Of a stretch of 64,000 nucleotides of DNA, positions 22,915 through 35,469 are shown piece by piece (the first letter of the stretch is position 1; each line of letters starts with the position of its first letter). This DNA is from Chaenocephalus aceratus (Eukaryota > Chordata > Actinopteri > Perciformes > Channichthyidae), in assembly GCA_023974075.1 (NCBI GenBank), contig CM043791.1:3319509-3383508 (forward strand), given 5' to 3'. The notes under the pieces were generated by a model. The model worked only from the letters and a program-made list of their open reading frames with translations, made no database searches and had not been told where the DNA came from. The position numbers and the translations under genes were made by a program.

Positions 22915-23847
22915 CAGGTCCTCCTCGCAGGGAAAGACCCTCAGCCCTCTCTGGCCAAACCAACAGACAGGACGTTCATAAAGCTGAGGTCTCCCTCAAG
23001 GTCTCTAATCATCCTGTGAATATGAGAGGGGAACAAATAGTGTAAAGTTAACTGTTGAGTTGCTCAGTTTTTTAGATTGACAGGGTTTAATAATACAGAG
23101 GCACCGTAAAATAAAGATTGGTCTTTCAATAAATTGTGTTGATTTTGTCTTTTGAATTGTTTGTCTAAAGTCAAGTACAGAACTGTTACTTATAGTTTGA
23201 ATGATAGTCTGGTTATAATGTTTGGAGGAGGCATCACAGGTAAGAGCACCATTTGTTGTGTTGCATCCACAACAAATCAGATGTGTGTGTATTTATTTAT
23301 CTACTATTTCTTGAATCATTACTGTCAGTCCAAAACAAGAGATTTTGTTTTAGTAACTTTTTTTTAAAACATTCTCTTTTCCACTACACTATCTTGAATA
23401 TTTTAGTTTTTACATTACTACATTTATCTAACAGCTTTAACATTGTAAAGGTGTCACTTCGGACTCTGGGTAATTATGACAGCATGTCCTACTATTTTGA
23501 GAGTTTGAACAAACCAGACCTGCATCTATTAATGTAGAAAATAGTCAGCACAGTAAACCATTATGAAAGTAATCATTAGTTAGCTCATTGTTCAAAATGA
23601 GCTCCAACTACACACAGTTAAGTCAACTCGTGCATCGGTAATAACAATAAAACAAATGATATAATAGTATAACTTGTGTCGACTTTAACAACACTTTCCT
23701 AATTATACTAGCATACTTTTACTAAAGTAACATTAACATGTTTAAATGCAGGGCTTATGCAAGATAGTATTTCGTATAGTGTAGTGTCTATAGTGTCTAC
23801 TTGACTTATCTAACCGAAGTGATCGTTACGTTACTTTGCAAACCGTC

Positions 23848-23857
23848 ACCCCCCCAC

Positions 23858-23942
<85 letters not shown>
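23848..23942. repeat. (CA)n microsatellite, copy B
   Basis: About 40 CA units after a short C run; the partner of 16,152-16,215. Confidence 0.97.
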
Positions 23943-24714
23943 GGACACGGTAACGTTGTGATTCACTTCAATTAATGATAACTACGGAGCTTGCTAACAG
24001 CAAGGCACAAGGCTACTTCACTCATTTAGCTAATGTAAGATACAAATGCTGTCGAGCCCTCACTGCTTGTAAAATAAAGAGCACAAACTGACTACTTACC
24101 CGAGCGGCGAGCCCTGCTGTTCTCCGTCATTTTTCTCCCGGGTTGTTGTGATCACATGACTGACAAAGCCGTGCTCTGATAGGCCAGAAGTCGGTTTGAT
24201 TGCATTAGGGCTCGATTGGTTTTCCTGTCTGAGTAGCCCGGATGATGCTGCATCGCAATTTTGGACATCGAATTTTATACACCGAATTTTTTTCACTTGA
24301 ATTTTTGGGATCTGAATTTGAACATTCTAATTTTTTTCACTTGAATTTTTACATTTTTATTTCACATAGGTAAATTCGGAGCAAAAACATTCAGATACAT
24401 GATTTTCAAAGTAATTATTTTCAATGCTATAAATTCGGTGTCTGATACAATTCAAATACTTCTGTCTCTTGTTTGCTTCCATATACACCCAACACTGGAC
24501 CTTTCTGATTGGGCCGTGGGTGTATATCCAGCCAACATTTCAGATATTACGTCATATCGGACGCCAATCTGGATCAGCTCTGTTGTACCCCTGTTTTTAG
24601 AGATGCGGGGAGGAAAAGAGAGAGGGTTTTATTTTCTAAAACTTGTGAGTTCCCTGACACACCGTGGACGCATACATATAAAAGACATACAAAAGTGCAT
24701 TTTGCATGATAGGA

Positions 24715-25041
24715 AACCTTTAAAGTGTTCTCAAAGCTGGTGAAGGTAGCTAGTCTGAAGTACTTTGTAGACTGCAGGGTAGCTGGTGGATTTACTCCAG
24801 GTGGAACTAAAGTCTGATTCAACACTTGATTAGATTTCACATCATTCATCCAGATCTGAGAAGTGACTAAAGGTATTCAATACATGTAGTGGAGGAAAAG
24901 TACACCATTTACCTCTGAACTGTAGAGGAGTAGAAGTACACAGTAGCATAACATAGAAATACTCAAGCAAAGTACAAGTATCTCAACATTGTACTTCAGT
25001 ACAGTACTTGAATAAGTGTACTTAGTTACTTCCCACATCTG
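24715..25041 (-). mobile_element. hAT-type MITE fragment, inverted relative to 26,457-27,022
   Basis: Reverse complement of the first half of the 26,457-27,022 element (shared gtactttgtagactgcaggg, ggtggatttactccaggtgg and the GTACTTnAGTAC-rich end). Ends at taagtgtacttagttacttcc without a matching second end, so it is truncated. Confidence 0.75.
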
Positions 25042-26456
25042 ATATGACTTCAAGTCATGTGATCATTTCTTAGTATTTGATCCTCCAACCTGCATGCCTC
25101 AGGAAATGCACAGCTTTGCAACACGCTTTGGAGAAAGCAAATGGGAGGCTTAAACATCTTCATCATCTAGCATGCAAGAAGAGGAACTAGAGGACAGTGA
25201 AGGAGACACTGTGGAGGACTGCACTTATTCACACCACGCTTCGTGTGGGGTGAGTACCAAACGCCGTCTCCTGGTACTCCTCTGAGTAACTCACTCAAAA
25301 GGTTATGTGCACCCTGCCTATCATATTGTTGAAATATAGCATCATAGGTGAGTTTTAAAGCACGATGGCATTGAAAGCAAGTTGAGCTGTCATCTGTGGA
25401 GCAAGCATCAAGTGTGCGTTGGTATTACATTAGTGTTGAGAGAAGAATCTCAGAGACAGAACACCTGGACCAATAATGAACAGCAGAGTGGAACAGTACA
25501 TGTATGCTCGGTATGCACAATGCGTCTTTAAAAGCAATATACATCACAACCAGGAATGATTGGAAGCACTGACATGATCATTTCAAAGGAAATTTATTAT
25601 TTTTACAAAGTCATCAATTTCCAGAGACATGCGTTATAGCTCAACCATTTAAAAAGAAAAAGGACCTGCAGTCCATGATGCTGAGTCAGAGGACACCCCT
25701 CGTGCATCCTTCAAACCTTTTGCTTTATGTCAGCTGTTTGCCTTCCGGATTCACTGACATTACATTCTTCTTTTAACCTTTGACATTTAATGGCATACCC
25801 TAAGGTTTAAATTAAACTTTTCCCAAATAATTCATGAACTGGCACCCTTTCTAAGACAGGGCAACATCTGGAGTGTTCCCCACAGACACGCTGTGTAACG
25901 CAGCTGTGATTCCTGTTGGTGTGTTTCTGTTGCTGTGCGGGTTCAAACAGTTACACGGCAGAACATCCACACACTGACTTCCAATGTGAGTCTGACTCAG
26001 ACTGCTGCGGCCCAGGCACGTCCACATCCACACAGCATTCACACCACATTCTGTTAAATGGAACAACTGGGTTCAACTGTTCTGGACTTCTTTAAACAGA
26101 CGCTGCCTTGGCCTCTGCGTCAGCTAGCTGCGCTGCTAGCTGCCCTGCTAGCCTCTGGTAACACGTTGCACCCTTCTGACCAGGAGCGATCTGTGAGACA
26201 AAATAGAACCATTGAAGAATTTGTTACCTGTGGTTTTGTTCTATGCCTGTTTTGTCAATCATTTATATTGGTTTTTGTTGAGGGGCGACATGCTCCAAAC
26301 TAAAGTGTGACAATAACACAAAGGCTGTCAGATGATCATCAGACTGATGCAGGTGTTCCCAGGCATGATGGAGGGAACAGCCAGGCGGTGTGTAACCTGT
26401 CCGTCTTACTGTCCGCCTGCCAACAACCTGTCACCTTCCAAGCTGCCAAGAGTTAC
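25042..26456. other. Unassigned, apparently single-copy DNA
   Basis: No open frame, repeat or RNA I can support. A short gctagctgcgctgctagctg palindromic patch lies near 26,125-26,155. Confidence 0.5.
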
Positions 26457-27022
26457 CAGAGGTGGGAAGTAACTAAGTACATTTACTCATACTGTTCTTA
26501 AGTACAATTTTGAGATACTTGTACTTTACTATTTTCATGTTATGCTACTGTGTACTTCTACTCCACTACAGTTCAGAGGTGAATGGTGTACTTTTCCTCC
26601 ACTACATGTATGTAATCCCTTTAGTTACTTCACAGATCTGGATGAATGATGTGAAATATAACCAAGTGTTGAATCAGACTTTAGTTCCACCTGGAGTAAA
26701 TCCACCAGCTACCCTGCAGTCTACAAAGTACTTCAGACTAGCTGCACCTTCACCAGCTACCCTGCAGTCTACAAAGTACTTCAGACTAGCTGCACCTTCA
26801 GCTTTGAGAACACTTTCATGATCAATCATTATAAAACATATCATATATATTATTCTGAAATGGACCAATCTGCAGAATAGGTACTTTTGATGCTAATACC
26901 TTTGTGCTTTTACTTGAGTAAGATTTTGAATGCAGGACTTGTCCTTGTAACAGAGTATTCCTACACTCTGGTACATCTACTTTTACTCAGGTACAAGATC
27001 TGAGTACTTGTCCCCACCTCTG
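26457..27022 (+). mobile_element. hAT-type MITE (CAGAGGTGGGAAGTAAC...CCCCACCTCTG)
   Basis: Left end cagaggtgggaagtaactaa; right end gtccccacctctg. The subterminal regions consist of AAGTAC/GTACTT words throughout. Inside, a roughly 48 bp unit (ccagctaccctgcagtctac, then aaagtacttcagactagctg) is duplicated in tandem at 26,706-26,802. Flanks agttac and ggtcac agree only partly as a TSD. Confidence 0.78.
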
Positions 27023-27540
27023 GAGGTCACTGTTAGCACATCTCACCATTAGCAGTGCTGATGGCGGTGACCAAGCAGAACCTTCTGTGTTACCTTTAAA
27101 GAGAAGAACACTTTGTTAGTGCTGATCTGACGTCATAGAGAAAGTGCCAGGGGGTTGTAGTTATTGGTTGTTAATATTATTGGTGGTTCAAGATGCTTTC
27201 TTTTAATTCACTCTTCAATGAAACATTCACAAATAGACCAGTGTATGCAGTCACATTTGGCCTGTCACATGTATGTGATGTATGTCAAGCTTCTTTCCTT
27301 CATTATCTCTAAATATATACAAAAAATGATATTAAGTTAATAATTGATTTATGACATACGGGACTTAAAGTCAACTTCATTGCTTTTAAAACAAAAGCTG
27401 ATCCCTTGGAGAAGGCCCACGTGAAGAATACTAAAGAAGCTTTAGCAGGATGTGGGCCTTATCTGGTCAGTGTTCCTTCTTCGTTCTTCTTCCATCCATG
27501 TAACCATCATCTCACACACACAATCATTCCTGCCAATAGA

Positions 27541-27567
27541 AACACACACACACACACACACACACAA

Positions 27568-27615
<48 letters not shown>

Positions 27616-27624
27616 ACACACACA

Positions 27625-27655
<31 letters not shown>

Positions 27656-27658
27656 CAC
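27541..27658. repeat. (CA)n microsatellite with interruptions
   Basis: CA repeats broken by acaactca and accacac interruptions; the three open frames over it (His-Thr or Cys-Val repeats) are artefacts of the repeat. Confidence 0.97.
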
Positions 27659-28789
27659 CTGGTGATGGGGAACTGTTCTGTTGCATTTCAGTTGATTAGC
27701 TGTCATTATAACACACACTAACAATACAGAGGTCACTGTACACTTACAAAAGACAGTCTGCCCGAGGCAGCTCAAGAAGCTTCGTCTCAGAAAGGAAAAC
27801 AGACAGACGCAATGTTTTTACTTCATTCAACAAAATCCCACAGAAATCCGGAGCAGGGTCACTCAGATCCTCAGTCTGCCCCCCCGCGCCGTCACGGTCC
27901 TGGTCCCTGACGGGCCAGGTCTGAAGGGGAGAGCAACGCGTCTCCTGATGTCTCCGGTGTGCACAGTGTCCTGCCCCCTCCTGATTGTAGTGCAGACAGA
28001 GGAGACACATGTGTCTACTCTTTGTTCCATCGGTGTGACATGTTTCTAATGGAGTAAGGCCATCATTCAGAACAGATCAAAGGAAGATAAGCGTTTCTCT
28101 GCAGCATGCTGTCGTTGGGGCTGTAAGGTCTGCCACGGCAGAGAACAAGGGGCACCTCAAACCCCTGATACAATATTCCCCTCAATCTTAAGTCATGTTT
28201 TCAGACATTCTCTGTGCCCTGCCCCCCCTTCCATCTCTACCCATCATTTCAGAAAGAAACAGGAACAAAGCACATTTATCCATTTTTAGATTTGTACTCA
28301 AATAAAGCAGACGTCTCTTCTGCTGCACCCTCTAACTCCAGTCCTGTGAGGTGATGACGACGTATGCTAATGAGGCTGTGGCCCCAGACGCATCTTGTAG
28401 TCTTATGAGCTAATAGAACGTGTCGTGCTGTATGTTGGCTGTGAGCGGTGTGGGTTTAGTGTTACCAAAGAACCACACTGAAAAGGTCACTTTAGTTGAC
28501 CTGCGTTCCTTCTAGTGGGTTCTTCCCTCAGGTCCGGGGATCTCTGTCCTCACGTGTGTCATCAAAGTTTCTATTGTTTGGTGTTTTACTTAATTTGTAT
28601 AAAGTAACTATAAATTCAGACTTCATTTCATAATGTTGATTCTAAAAAGTAAGTATATGACATTTCTAGGATTGAGTGCCTTCCCATAACCAGTCCTAGC
28701 TGGATGTGCAGCTGCTCTGAATGGGTGAAGCAGCAACACCAACGTGTGTGATAGAGCCTGCTGTAATGCCAACAGATTGGCTAGCTAGA
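27659..28789. other. Unassigned DNA
   Basis: No supported gene. A minus-strand open frame of 88 codons (27,744-28,010) is GC-rich but has no recognisable domain. Confidence 0.45.
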
Positions 28790-28797
28790 CTATATGT

Positions 28798-29119
28798 CAG
28801 GGGTGTCAAACTCAAGGCCCGGGGGCCAAATCCGGCCCGCGACCTAATTTTATGTGGCCCGTAAGAGCTTGCTAAGAATATAATATACAATACAATTGGT
28901 GTAATTGTTGAATATTTGCTTTCTATTTGCCCTAGACTTCTGCTTTCAGACATAGTTATTCAGGAAGATATCACCAGAACTGATAATAATCCAATGCAGG
29001 GCCAACAATGTAATATAATACATTATTTAATATATATTATATTAAAATGTAAAACCGGCCCTTTGAGTGCCCCTATAATGCTGATGTGGCCCGGGATGAA
29101 ATTGAGTTTGACACCCCTG
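28798..29119. mobile_element. hAT MITE (CAGGGGTGTCAAACTCA family), copy 1
   Basis: Ends CAGGGGTGTCAAACTCAAGG and GAGTTTGACACCCCTG; 8 bp TSD ctatatgt (28,790-28,797) / ctacatgt (29,120-29,127) with one change. GGCCC-rich terminal regions and an AT-rich centre. A second copy is at 32,314. Confidence 0.88.
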
Positions 29120-29127
29120 CTACATGT

Positions 29128-30422
29128 GAACAGGGAGAGTCCATATGGTGTTTAGGCCCCGCCCCTTTCTTGCTGCTGCCTAGAGTCTCTGATATCTACC
29201 GTGTTTGAAACAGAACACGATGAGAGCTATGCGGGGACCAGAGCTAGCTACAGCTCAGGACCTCATTGAGCTGCCCTCAGGTGTGCCAGGTGGAAAGGAC
29301 GTGTCCTCAAGGGGTATCATAAGAAATCAGTGTATTCCTGCTGTCTGTTCTCTCTCCTCCTCCCAGTGCAGCTCCTTTATCTCTGACTGATAATAATAAC
29401 AATAATAATTGTTCCTGAATCTTTTGCATTTAGTTCAGTGTTTTGGAACTTCACACGTTAATGTGACGGGCTTAGAACACCGTCTACACACAGTCGATCA
29501 GCGTACAGAACATGTTGCAGGACCAGCATGGCAATGAAGACATGGCCGCACTCTTCTGATACTAGTACTGAGTGGCGAGTAAGCACTCCTTCAGAGGAGA
29601 AGTGGCAGAGACAAACAAGAACACAAGCGTTGCCATGGACACAAAGTTATTATGAAATATTATGAATGAAAAATGAATTCAATCCAATGGTCCACGATAC
29701 AGACATTTACATACATTCACAGGTGAATCCCATGCTTCAGAAACAAGCTGTTCTGATAAACTAGGCGCATTAAGACATCGGAGCCGAGGGACTGCTTGCC
29801 GGACCCCGGCGCGCTCAGCACGGCCCGGTCTACCGGACCCAAAGGTACTGTGTTGTTTATAAATCTGCTCCGGGCTAAGAGAAGCCTTTTATGCAGCTGG
29901 GCGCGGTGCTCACACTTCACAAGCTGCTGTTGGTGTTTGATCACTTCTCTCTCTTGACTCAAAGTCATGCACAGATCTAAATCATAATAACGTGTACCAG
30001 AAGGAAGATGTGTCAGTTTGTGTTTGTTAATTCAATTAGTGACACCTTGATAAGTCATAGCGTGGATACGTCTGTCTTCATCAGTCAGGAAGTAAACACA
30101 TGATCCTGTCTGAGAGCTGGTGTTCCTGTCACTCATGTTTTGCCTCAGCGTCCTGTTCAGTAGAGCTTTCATAGAAGTATTAATACTTCATTACACTCGT
30201 GAGATCAGGTAACCCATCTCCCGCCCTCTGACTCCGTGAGGCGGACTCCAGGAACGCAGCGATCCCCTACTTTGAAATTATTTATTTTCCTTAAATGACT
30301 ATGTTTCTGGCCCGAATGTGACATAATGTTCTGATATGAACGGCTCCTCTTCACTGTCCCTATACACAAGGCTTTGCTTACTAATCCAGCACGGAAGTGA
30401 CATTTTAATTGAAGTACACACA
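29128..30422. other. Unassigned DNA downstream of gpr173
   Basis: No supported coding frame. 29,390-29,410 has a short (AAT)n stretch. Confidence 0.45.
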
Positions 30423-30435
30423 TTTATTCTTTATT
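30423..30435 (-). terminator. Possible poly(A) signals for gpr173
   Basis: Two AATAAA hexamers on the minus strand (TTTATT at 30,423-30,428 and 30,430-30,435), 360 bases after the gpr173 stop. Position fits a 3' UTR end but use is not shown. Confidence 0.35.
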
Positions 30436-30793
30436 ATCTTTGTCCCCCGTAGGAATCTTCCTATCCTTTGAATCAACCCTAGATGTTTCTAATTTGCTAT
30501 TCTTTTCTTTGTTGGGTGTGTGTCTGGCTTGGTTTCCATAACGACTGCATTATCACTTGCATGTTTTCTTATTAAAGTACCGTGTTTCTTATAATCAAAG
30601 TCCAGAGTCTGACTCCGTGTGTGAGGTGGTTTGGAGAGAAAAGGGTTGGGCGAATGAAATCCATGCTAACCATTCCAGTGTTATCAGCACACGTACTAGT
30701 TTGCAACCACTGCTTAAAAATAGCTTCTATTGTATTGAAATGCGGCGACAGACAGTTCAAGCACACACTCAAACACTGTTGGCTGCCACACGA

Positions 30794-31954
30794 TCACATG
30801 ACACAATAAGGCTCTCGTGGCACATGAGGTTTAGTCCTGCAGCAGGCTGGCAGGTGGGAGAGGAGCCCTTTCTTCAAGTCTTTGTTGAGGAAGAAACAGA
30901 CAATAGGGTTGACCCCGGCTTGAGCGAAGCTCATCCACACGGTGGTGGAGAGGTACCGGTGTGGTATCGTACAGGCCTTCACAAACACCCGCCAGTAGCA
31001 AGCCACTATGTATGGTGACCAGAGCACCAGGAACAGCAGGGTGATCACATAGAAACATCCTGCCAAGTTGCTTCTCCACTTTGAATTCATCCATGCCCAG
31101 CAGGCGCCGGTTCTGGTTGTGCAAGTTCTGTCGGATACCCAGCAGGGTCGGCGGCATCGGCCCCCTCCCAAAGCCTGCAATCCAGTTGGCTGCGGCTTGG
31201 CCAGTAGCCCCCGGCCCATGGAAGGTCCAGTTCTGACTGATGGCCGGCACCATCTGGACCGGCTTCATCTTGCGGTGCTTATATTCAAGAGGAGCAACTT
31301 CATGTAGACAACATGTGTGGCTAGAATGAGCACAGCCAGCATTAGCATGAAACCTAGCGTGTCGTTAGCCTTAAAGTAGCGATGCTCAAATATGCACTGG
31401 TCCTCCTCGCGAATAAATTTGTATGTGCCCACGTCGAAAACTGGTGGGAACGCCATTGCCACGGACAGGGTCCACACCATGCACACCACTGCCACACAAG
31501 TCCAGAATGTCATGCGCTTGGAGTAAAAGCGGTGGTGTGCAATGGCCATGTAGCGCGTCACACTGATGCAGAACAGCATGAACGCGGCGTGGAAGCAGAA
31601 GAGCACCGCCATGAAGGCCACCACCTTGCAGCTCAGCACGCTGTAGGTCCAGGCCGAGCCGTTCTTTATAGACACCAGCACAAAGGGGAAGCAGATGGCA
31701 GAGCGAATGTGTCTGCCAGCCACAGGTACCAGCAGGAAGTAGTAAGGTGCTTTGTGCAGGGCCCGGTCCCGCAGGACGAGCAGAGACACCACCAGGTTGC
31801 CCAGCAGGCTGATGCAGATGATCAGCCCGAGCAGCACCAGCTTAATATAGGTAGATACGGCCGAGGAGGGGCTCTCCGCTACCATGCCCCCTGCGGTAGC
31901 CACCACTGCTATTGGCCCAGCAGGCCCTTCACTGCTCTCGTTCCCATTCGCCAT
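30794..31954 (-). CDS. gpr173: Orphan GPCR of the SREB family, GPR173-like (SREB3); frame broken by single-base indels
   Basis: Seven-transmembrane orphan receptor, known in vertebrates as a super-conserved receptor expressed in brain, acting at the neuronal plasma membrane. The start MANGNESSEGP at 31,954 fits the family better than the ATG 52 codons upstream. Seen in order: TM1 (CISLLGNLVVSLLVL), TM2, the TM3 end SVTRYMAIAHHRFY (TRY in place of DRY), TM4 WTLSVAMAFPPVFDVGTY, the loop FKANDTLGFMLMLAV, the long third loop with KMKPVQMVPAISQNWTFHGP, TM6 LLFLVLWSPYIVACYW, TM7 AGVNPIVCFF and the C-terminus REPYCVM, which separates GPR173 from GPR85. Single coding exon, about 386 codons, normal length. 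Frame breaks: paired +1/-1 indels at 31,709-31,732 scramble seven TM2 residues; one base is missing near 31,285 (LLLF-E); one is extra near 31,052 (RMF-Y). The net frame is restored. Protein conservation elsewhere argues for an intact gene. Confidence 0.92.
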
Positions 31955-32313
31955 CGCGATTGCCCCTCCACCCATACCAGCTTTTCTACACACTCCAAAG
32001 CCGCCGCTCCCACACGGCCTCCTCCTTCTACTAATGGTTCCGTCGTCCTCGTGGTTGCTCTTTTTCCGCGGTTCACAAGGAACACCTCGATCCACATGGC
32101 CCCATTTCAAGCAGGATCCCTCTGACGGTGTATGTTATCCTCTCACCCCCTGGTCCACTGCAGGCGCCTGGAAACAAAAGGACAGACACAGAATTAGGAG
32201 TTTGGATGAATCTCTTTTACATGTGTCTGTGGAGTCATCTATGTAGTGCCACAGAATCACTTTTTATAATGTTTTAAGTCAAAGAAAGGTTGCTGTTTAT
32301 GTAAATGACTTCT

Positions 32314-32713
32314 CAGGGGTGTCAAACTCAAGGCCCGGGGGCCAAATCGGCCTGCGACTTCATTTCATGTGGCCCCACAAGAGCTTGCAAAGAATATAAT
32401 ATTTTATTATACGGTTCATGCCGATTTACAGAATCACGTTGCCCATAAACTACATGTCCCACAATGCATCTAATTGTGTGACATTCTCACGGAAAGACTT
32501 GCAATTATTTGCCCTAGACATCTGCTTTCAGACGTAATTAATTATGAAGTTATTACGCTATCCGATGATAATCCAATGCAGAGGCAATAATATAATACAT
32601 TATTTTGTATATTTATAGATGTATTTTGATATAGTCTTAAAGTTACAACCGGCCCTTTGAGTGTAACCATAATGCTGATGTGGCCCGTGGTGAAATTGAG
32701 TTTGACCCCCCTG
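32314..32713. mobile_element. hAT MITE (CAGGGGTGTCAAACTCA family), copy 2
   Basis: Same ends as 28,798-29,119 (caggggtgtcaaactcaagg ... gagtttgacccccctg). Longer by about 78 bp in the AT-rich centre. No matching TSD can be read. It sits about 200 bp upstream of the longest gpr173 frame. Confidence 0.85.
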
Positions 32714-33809
32714 TCTCAAGCTATAATGAGGCAAATTATTACAATTTAAATAACATCATTTGGTGCCTAGCGGTGTTTTCAAAACTCTTAAAGTTTGCGG
32801 TTAGAACTGTCGATCAAACTTTGATGTGGACCAGCCGCATATCAGGAGGGTCATTTTTGATTCAACCAGACGGATTGGGCAGATGCTGAGAGCCAGCAGG
32901 AGGCCGAGGGAACTGTAACAGAAACTGGCCCGTCCTCTCCAGGACCTCGTTGAGCAGACTGAAGGCCAACACCAACCCATACACTGCTCTCATCTCAATG
33001 CACTTTGTTTTTAGTGTCAACCCAATGCAGACAAGTGAGCACATGGTATTGCCTAGCAACCTGCATGCATACTAATGCATAATGCAAGTTACTGGGTGTA
33101 AGGAGTTTTCATGATACATCTGAAAGAATACAGGGTTATGTTAAGTATATTAGTTTATTTAAGAGCAAGTTGATCAAGTGAAATATTGCAACCCCACGAA
33201 AAGGACACTTCAGTGACATTTGTGTGTTTGTCCCTTTTCAAGAGAGCTGTAACCCAGTTCCAGTCTTCTAATGTTCATAATACATAACATAACATGTTGA
33301 ACATGAACAGAGACTATCTGAACATTATTATTATTTTTTTTCTTTTCCGTTTGTTATTATTATTTTTTTGGGTACTTTGTTATAATTATTAATCCGAGTG
33401 AAAAAAAAGAAAAAAGAGAATATATATATATTATTGTTATATTCTTTGTTTCTGACATGTTTAATACATTGACTAAACTAAACTGATAATGAGTGACTGT
33501 GTGCCACGTGACTCCAGAGAGATACATCATGATAACAGAGTCAGTGGAATAGGACCTGCTGTAAGGCCAGTCAGTCCTCATACTTATTTTACAAACATGT
33601 AATAATCCCATAATTAGGACAGATGAAGACACTGTAGAACGTTAGGAGTAAACTCTGAAACATGCTCAGTGGTATCCTTAGAATATATTGGGAGGTCATG
33701 TATATGTTTCCAGTCAAATATGGCCTGTTGAGGTGTTTTTGCTTGTGAGACAATGTGTGCTCATATATATGTATTCATATAAATAAATATATATAAATAA
33801 ATATATATG
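32714..33809. other. Unassigned AT-rich DNA
   Basis: No supported feature; T-rich and (TA)n stretches at 33,330-33,440 and 33,760-33,810. Confidence 0.5.
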
Positions 33810-33926
<117 letters not shown>

Positions 33927-35460
33927 CTGTCTATCTAATTTATTGTTTTGGTTGTGTGTGATTTAATACATTTTTTACAATTTAATTTATTTGTTTATTT
34001 ATTATATATCATTTATATATTTGAATATTGAATGTTCAATAACAAATGTCTGTTTGAAAGGATGTACTTGAATCATTATGACACATTATCATTATGTCAG
34101 TGGTCTAATCTAATCGTCTCATGCCGACAATATTATCATTTATCGCAATAATTTGTGCTGATAGCTTAGTTTATCCTGAAAAGAAAGATGTAGCTTGATT
34201 ATGCCTTTCAGGGTTGAGGGTATACATGCATTATTACGCAAGAATACAAGGCAAACAAAACATATAAGAAAGGGCTTAAAGGAGAGTGAACACAGGAAGT
34301 GATGTAAATGTAAATCAGAGGGTGATAACAAAAGAGATGTACGGATGACATGTGGTTCATTCATTTGACTTTCATACTGTTTTGATCAGGTTCTGTTTGA
34401 GTTGCAGTGCTCACGGCTCCACAGGCTGGGGGTCTGGGGGGGCTGAGTCTGAAGGAGGGGCTTTGCAGAGCTGAGAGTTGGTTGGCGGCGGAGGGCAGAG
34501 TCACTGTCAGGAACTGGGTAGCAACAGCAGCCCCATACCTCTGGCTCAATGTCGGTGGGAGGAGGCGACAGAGCCCAGTGGAGGAGATGGAGACAGAGCT
34601 GGTCTCTGACAGAGGGGCCCAGCATCAGGCCCCTCACATGTAGGAGTGGGGGGCCAGTCCAGTGCCAGTCCAGCATTTAGGAGCCAGGCTGCTTTAAAGC
34701 ACATGATCTGTGTCTAACAGGGGAGGTGGGGGAGCTGGGTTCTCCGGGCCACATTACACCTAATGATATGAAATCACTTGCTTGTCCCCGTGCTGAGCGA
34801 GCCAGTGAAAAGCCTGTATTATTTATCATCAACACAGCAGTGTCACACTGACCACTGCATGCTGCTGTGAGACATGCATCACACATTAGCTTAGCTCTGC
34901 ATAATGCCCCCCCTCAATAGATGACAGCCCTGGAGAGGCTGGCAGACAAAGGCTGTGTCCCAGAGAGTCCCAGTCTGGGCCTGCAGAGACACACTCATGG
35001 CTGCAGAGCAGGCAGCAGACCTGAGATCTGTAGGCAGCACAAAATGGTGTTCATGTTGTGGTCCTTACCTGCTGGGCCGCTGGTCCTCCACTCTGTGGCG
35101 GGCAGGCCGTGATGCAGTCCACGATGCAGTCCACATGAACCGTTAGGCTGCTCCACACATCATACACAGAGGTAAATCACCTGCTGAGCTGACAGCTGTG
35201 TCAACGGTCCAGATCTTCCTAAAGGGTGTTAAGGGAAGCCTGTTGAGGACTCCCTTATAAATCAAAGTGCTTAAAGAACACAAAGCTGTTTCCTCTTTTT
35301 TATCGTGCATGTCATGTCTCCGTTTTTCCACAGCTCGTGCCGGTCGACGGTAAATCCACAGTGAGAGGCAGCACAGGGTGGTGATCCAGTGAGGGCTGCT
35401 CCTTTATCCAGTATAATTAACATTAATGAATATAAATACTGCAGGTGGTAGGATCCTATT
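33927..35460. other. Unassigned DNA, GC content rising toward 35 kb
   Basis: No convincing exon. Open frames on both strands at 34,386-34,676 look compositional. Confidence 0.4.
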
Positions 35461-35469
35461 GTGGCATGA

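Larger units (their letters stand above)
19309..24483 (+). repeat. Segmental duplication, copy B
   Basis: Direct copy of 3147-16,515 without its four large insertions, but with private ones: a 49 bp mini-hAT (19,665), a 0.4 kb replacement (21,178-21,590) and a 1.03 kb Harbinger (21,886). It also retains about 280 bp near 24,080-24,360 that copy A has lost. By eye the paired blocks are mostly well above 90% identical. Confidence 0.88.

Noticed and set aside
27406..27775. His-Thr and Cys-Val repeat frames
   Set aside because: Produced by the CA microsatellite.
31382..32125. A 247-codon open frame on the plus strand
   Set aside because: It is the antisense shadow of gpr173; the composition follows the GPCR codons and it has no domain of its own.
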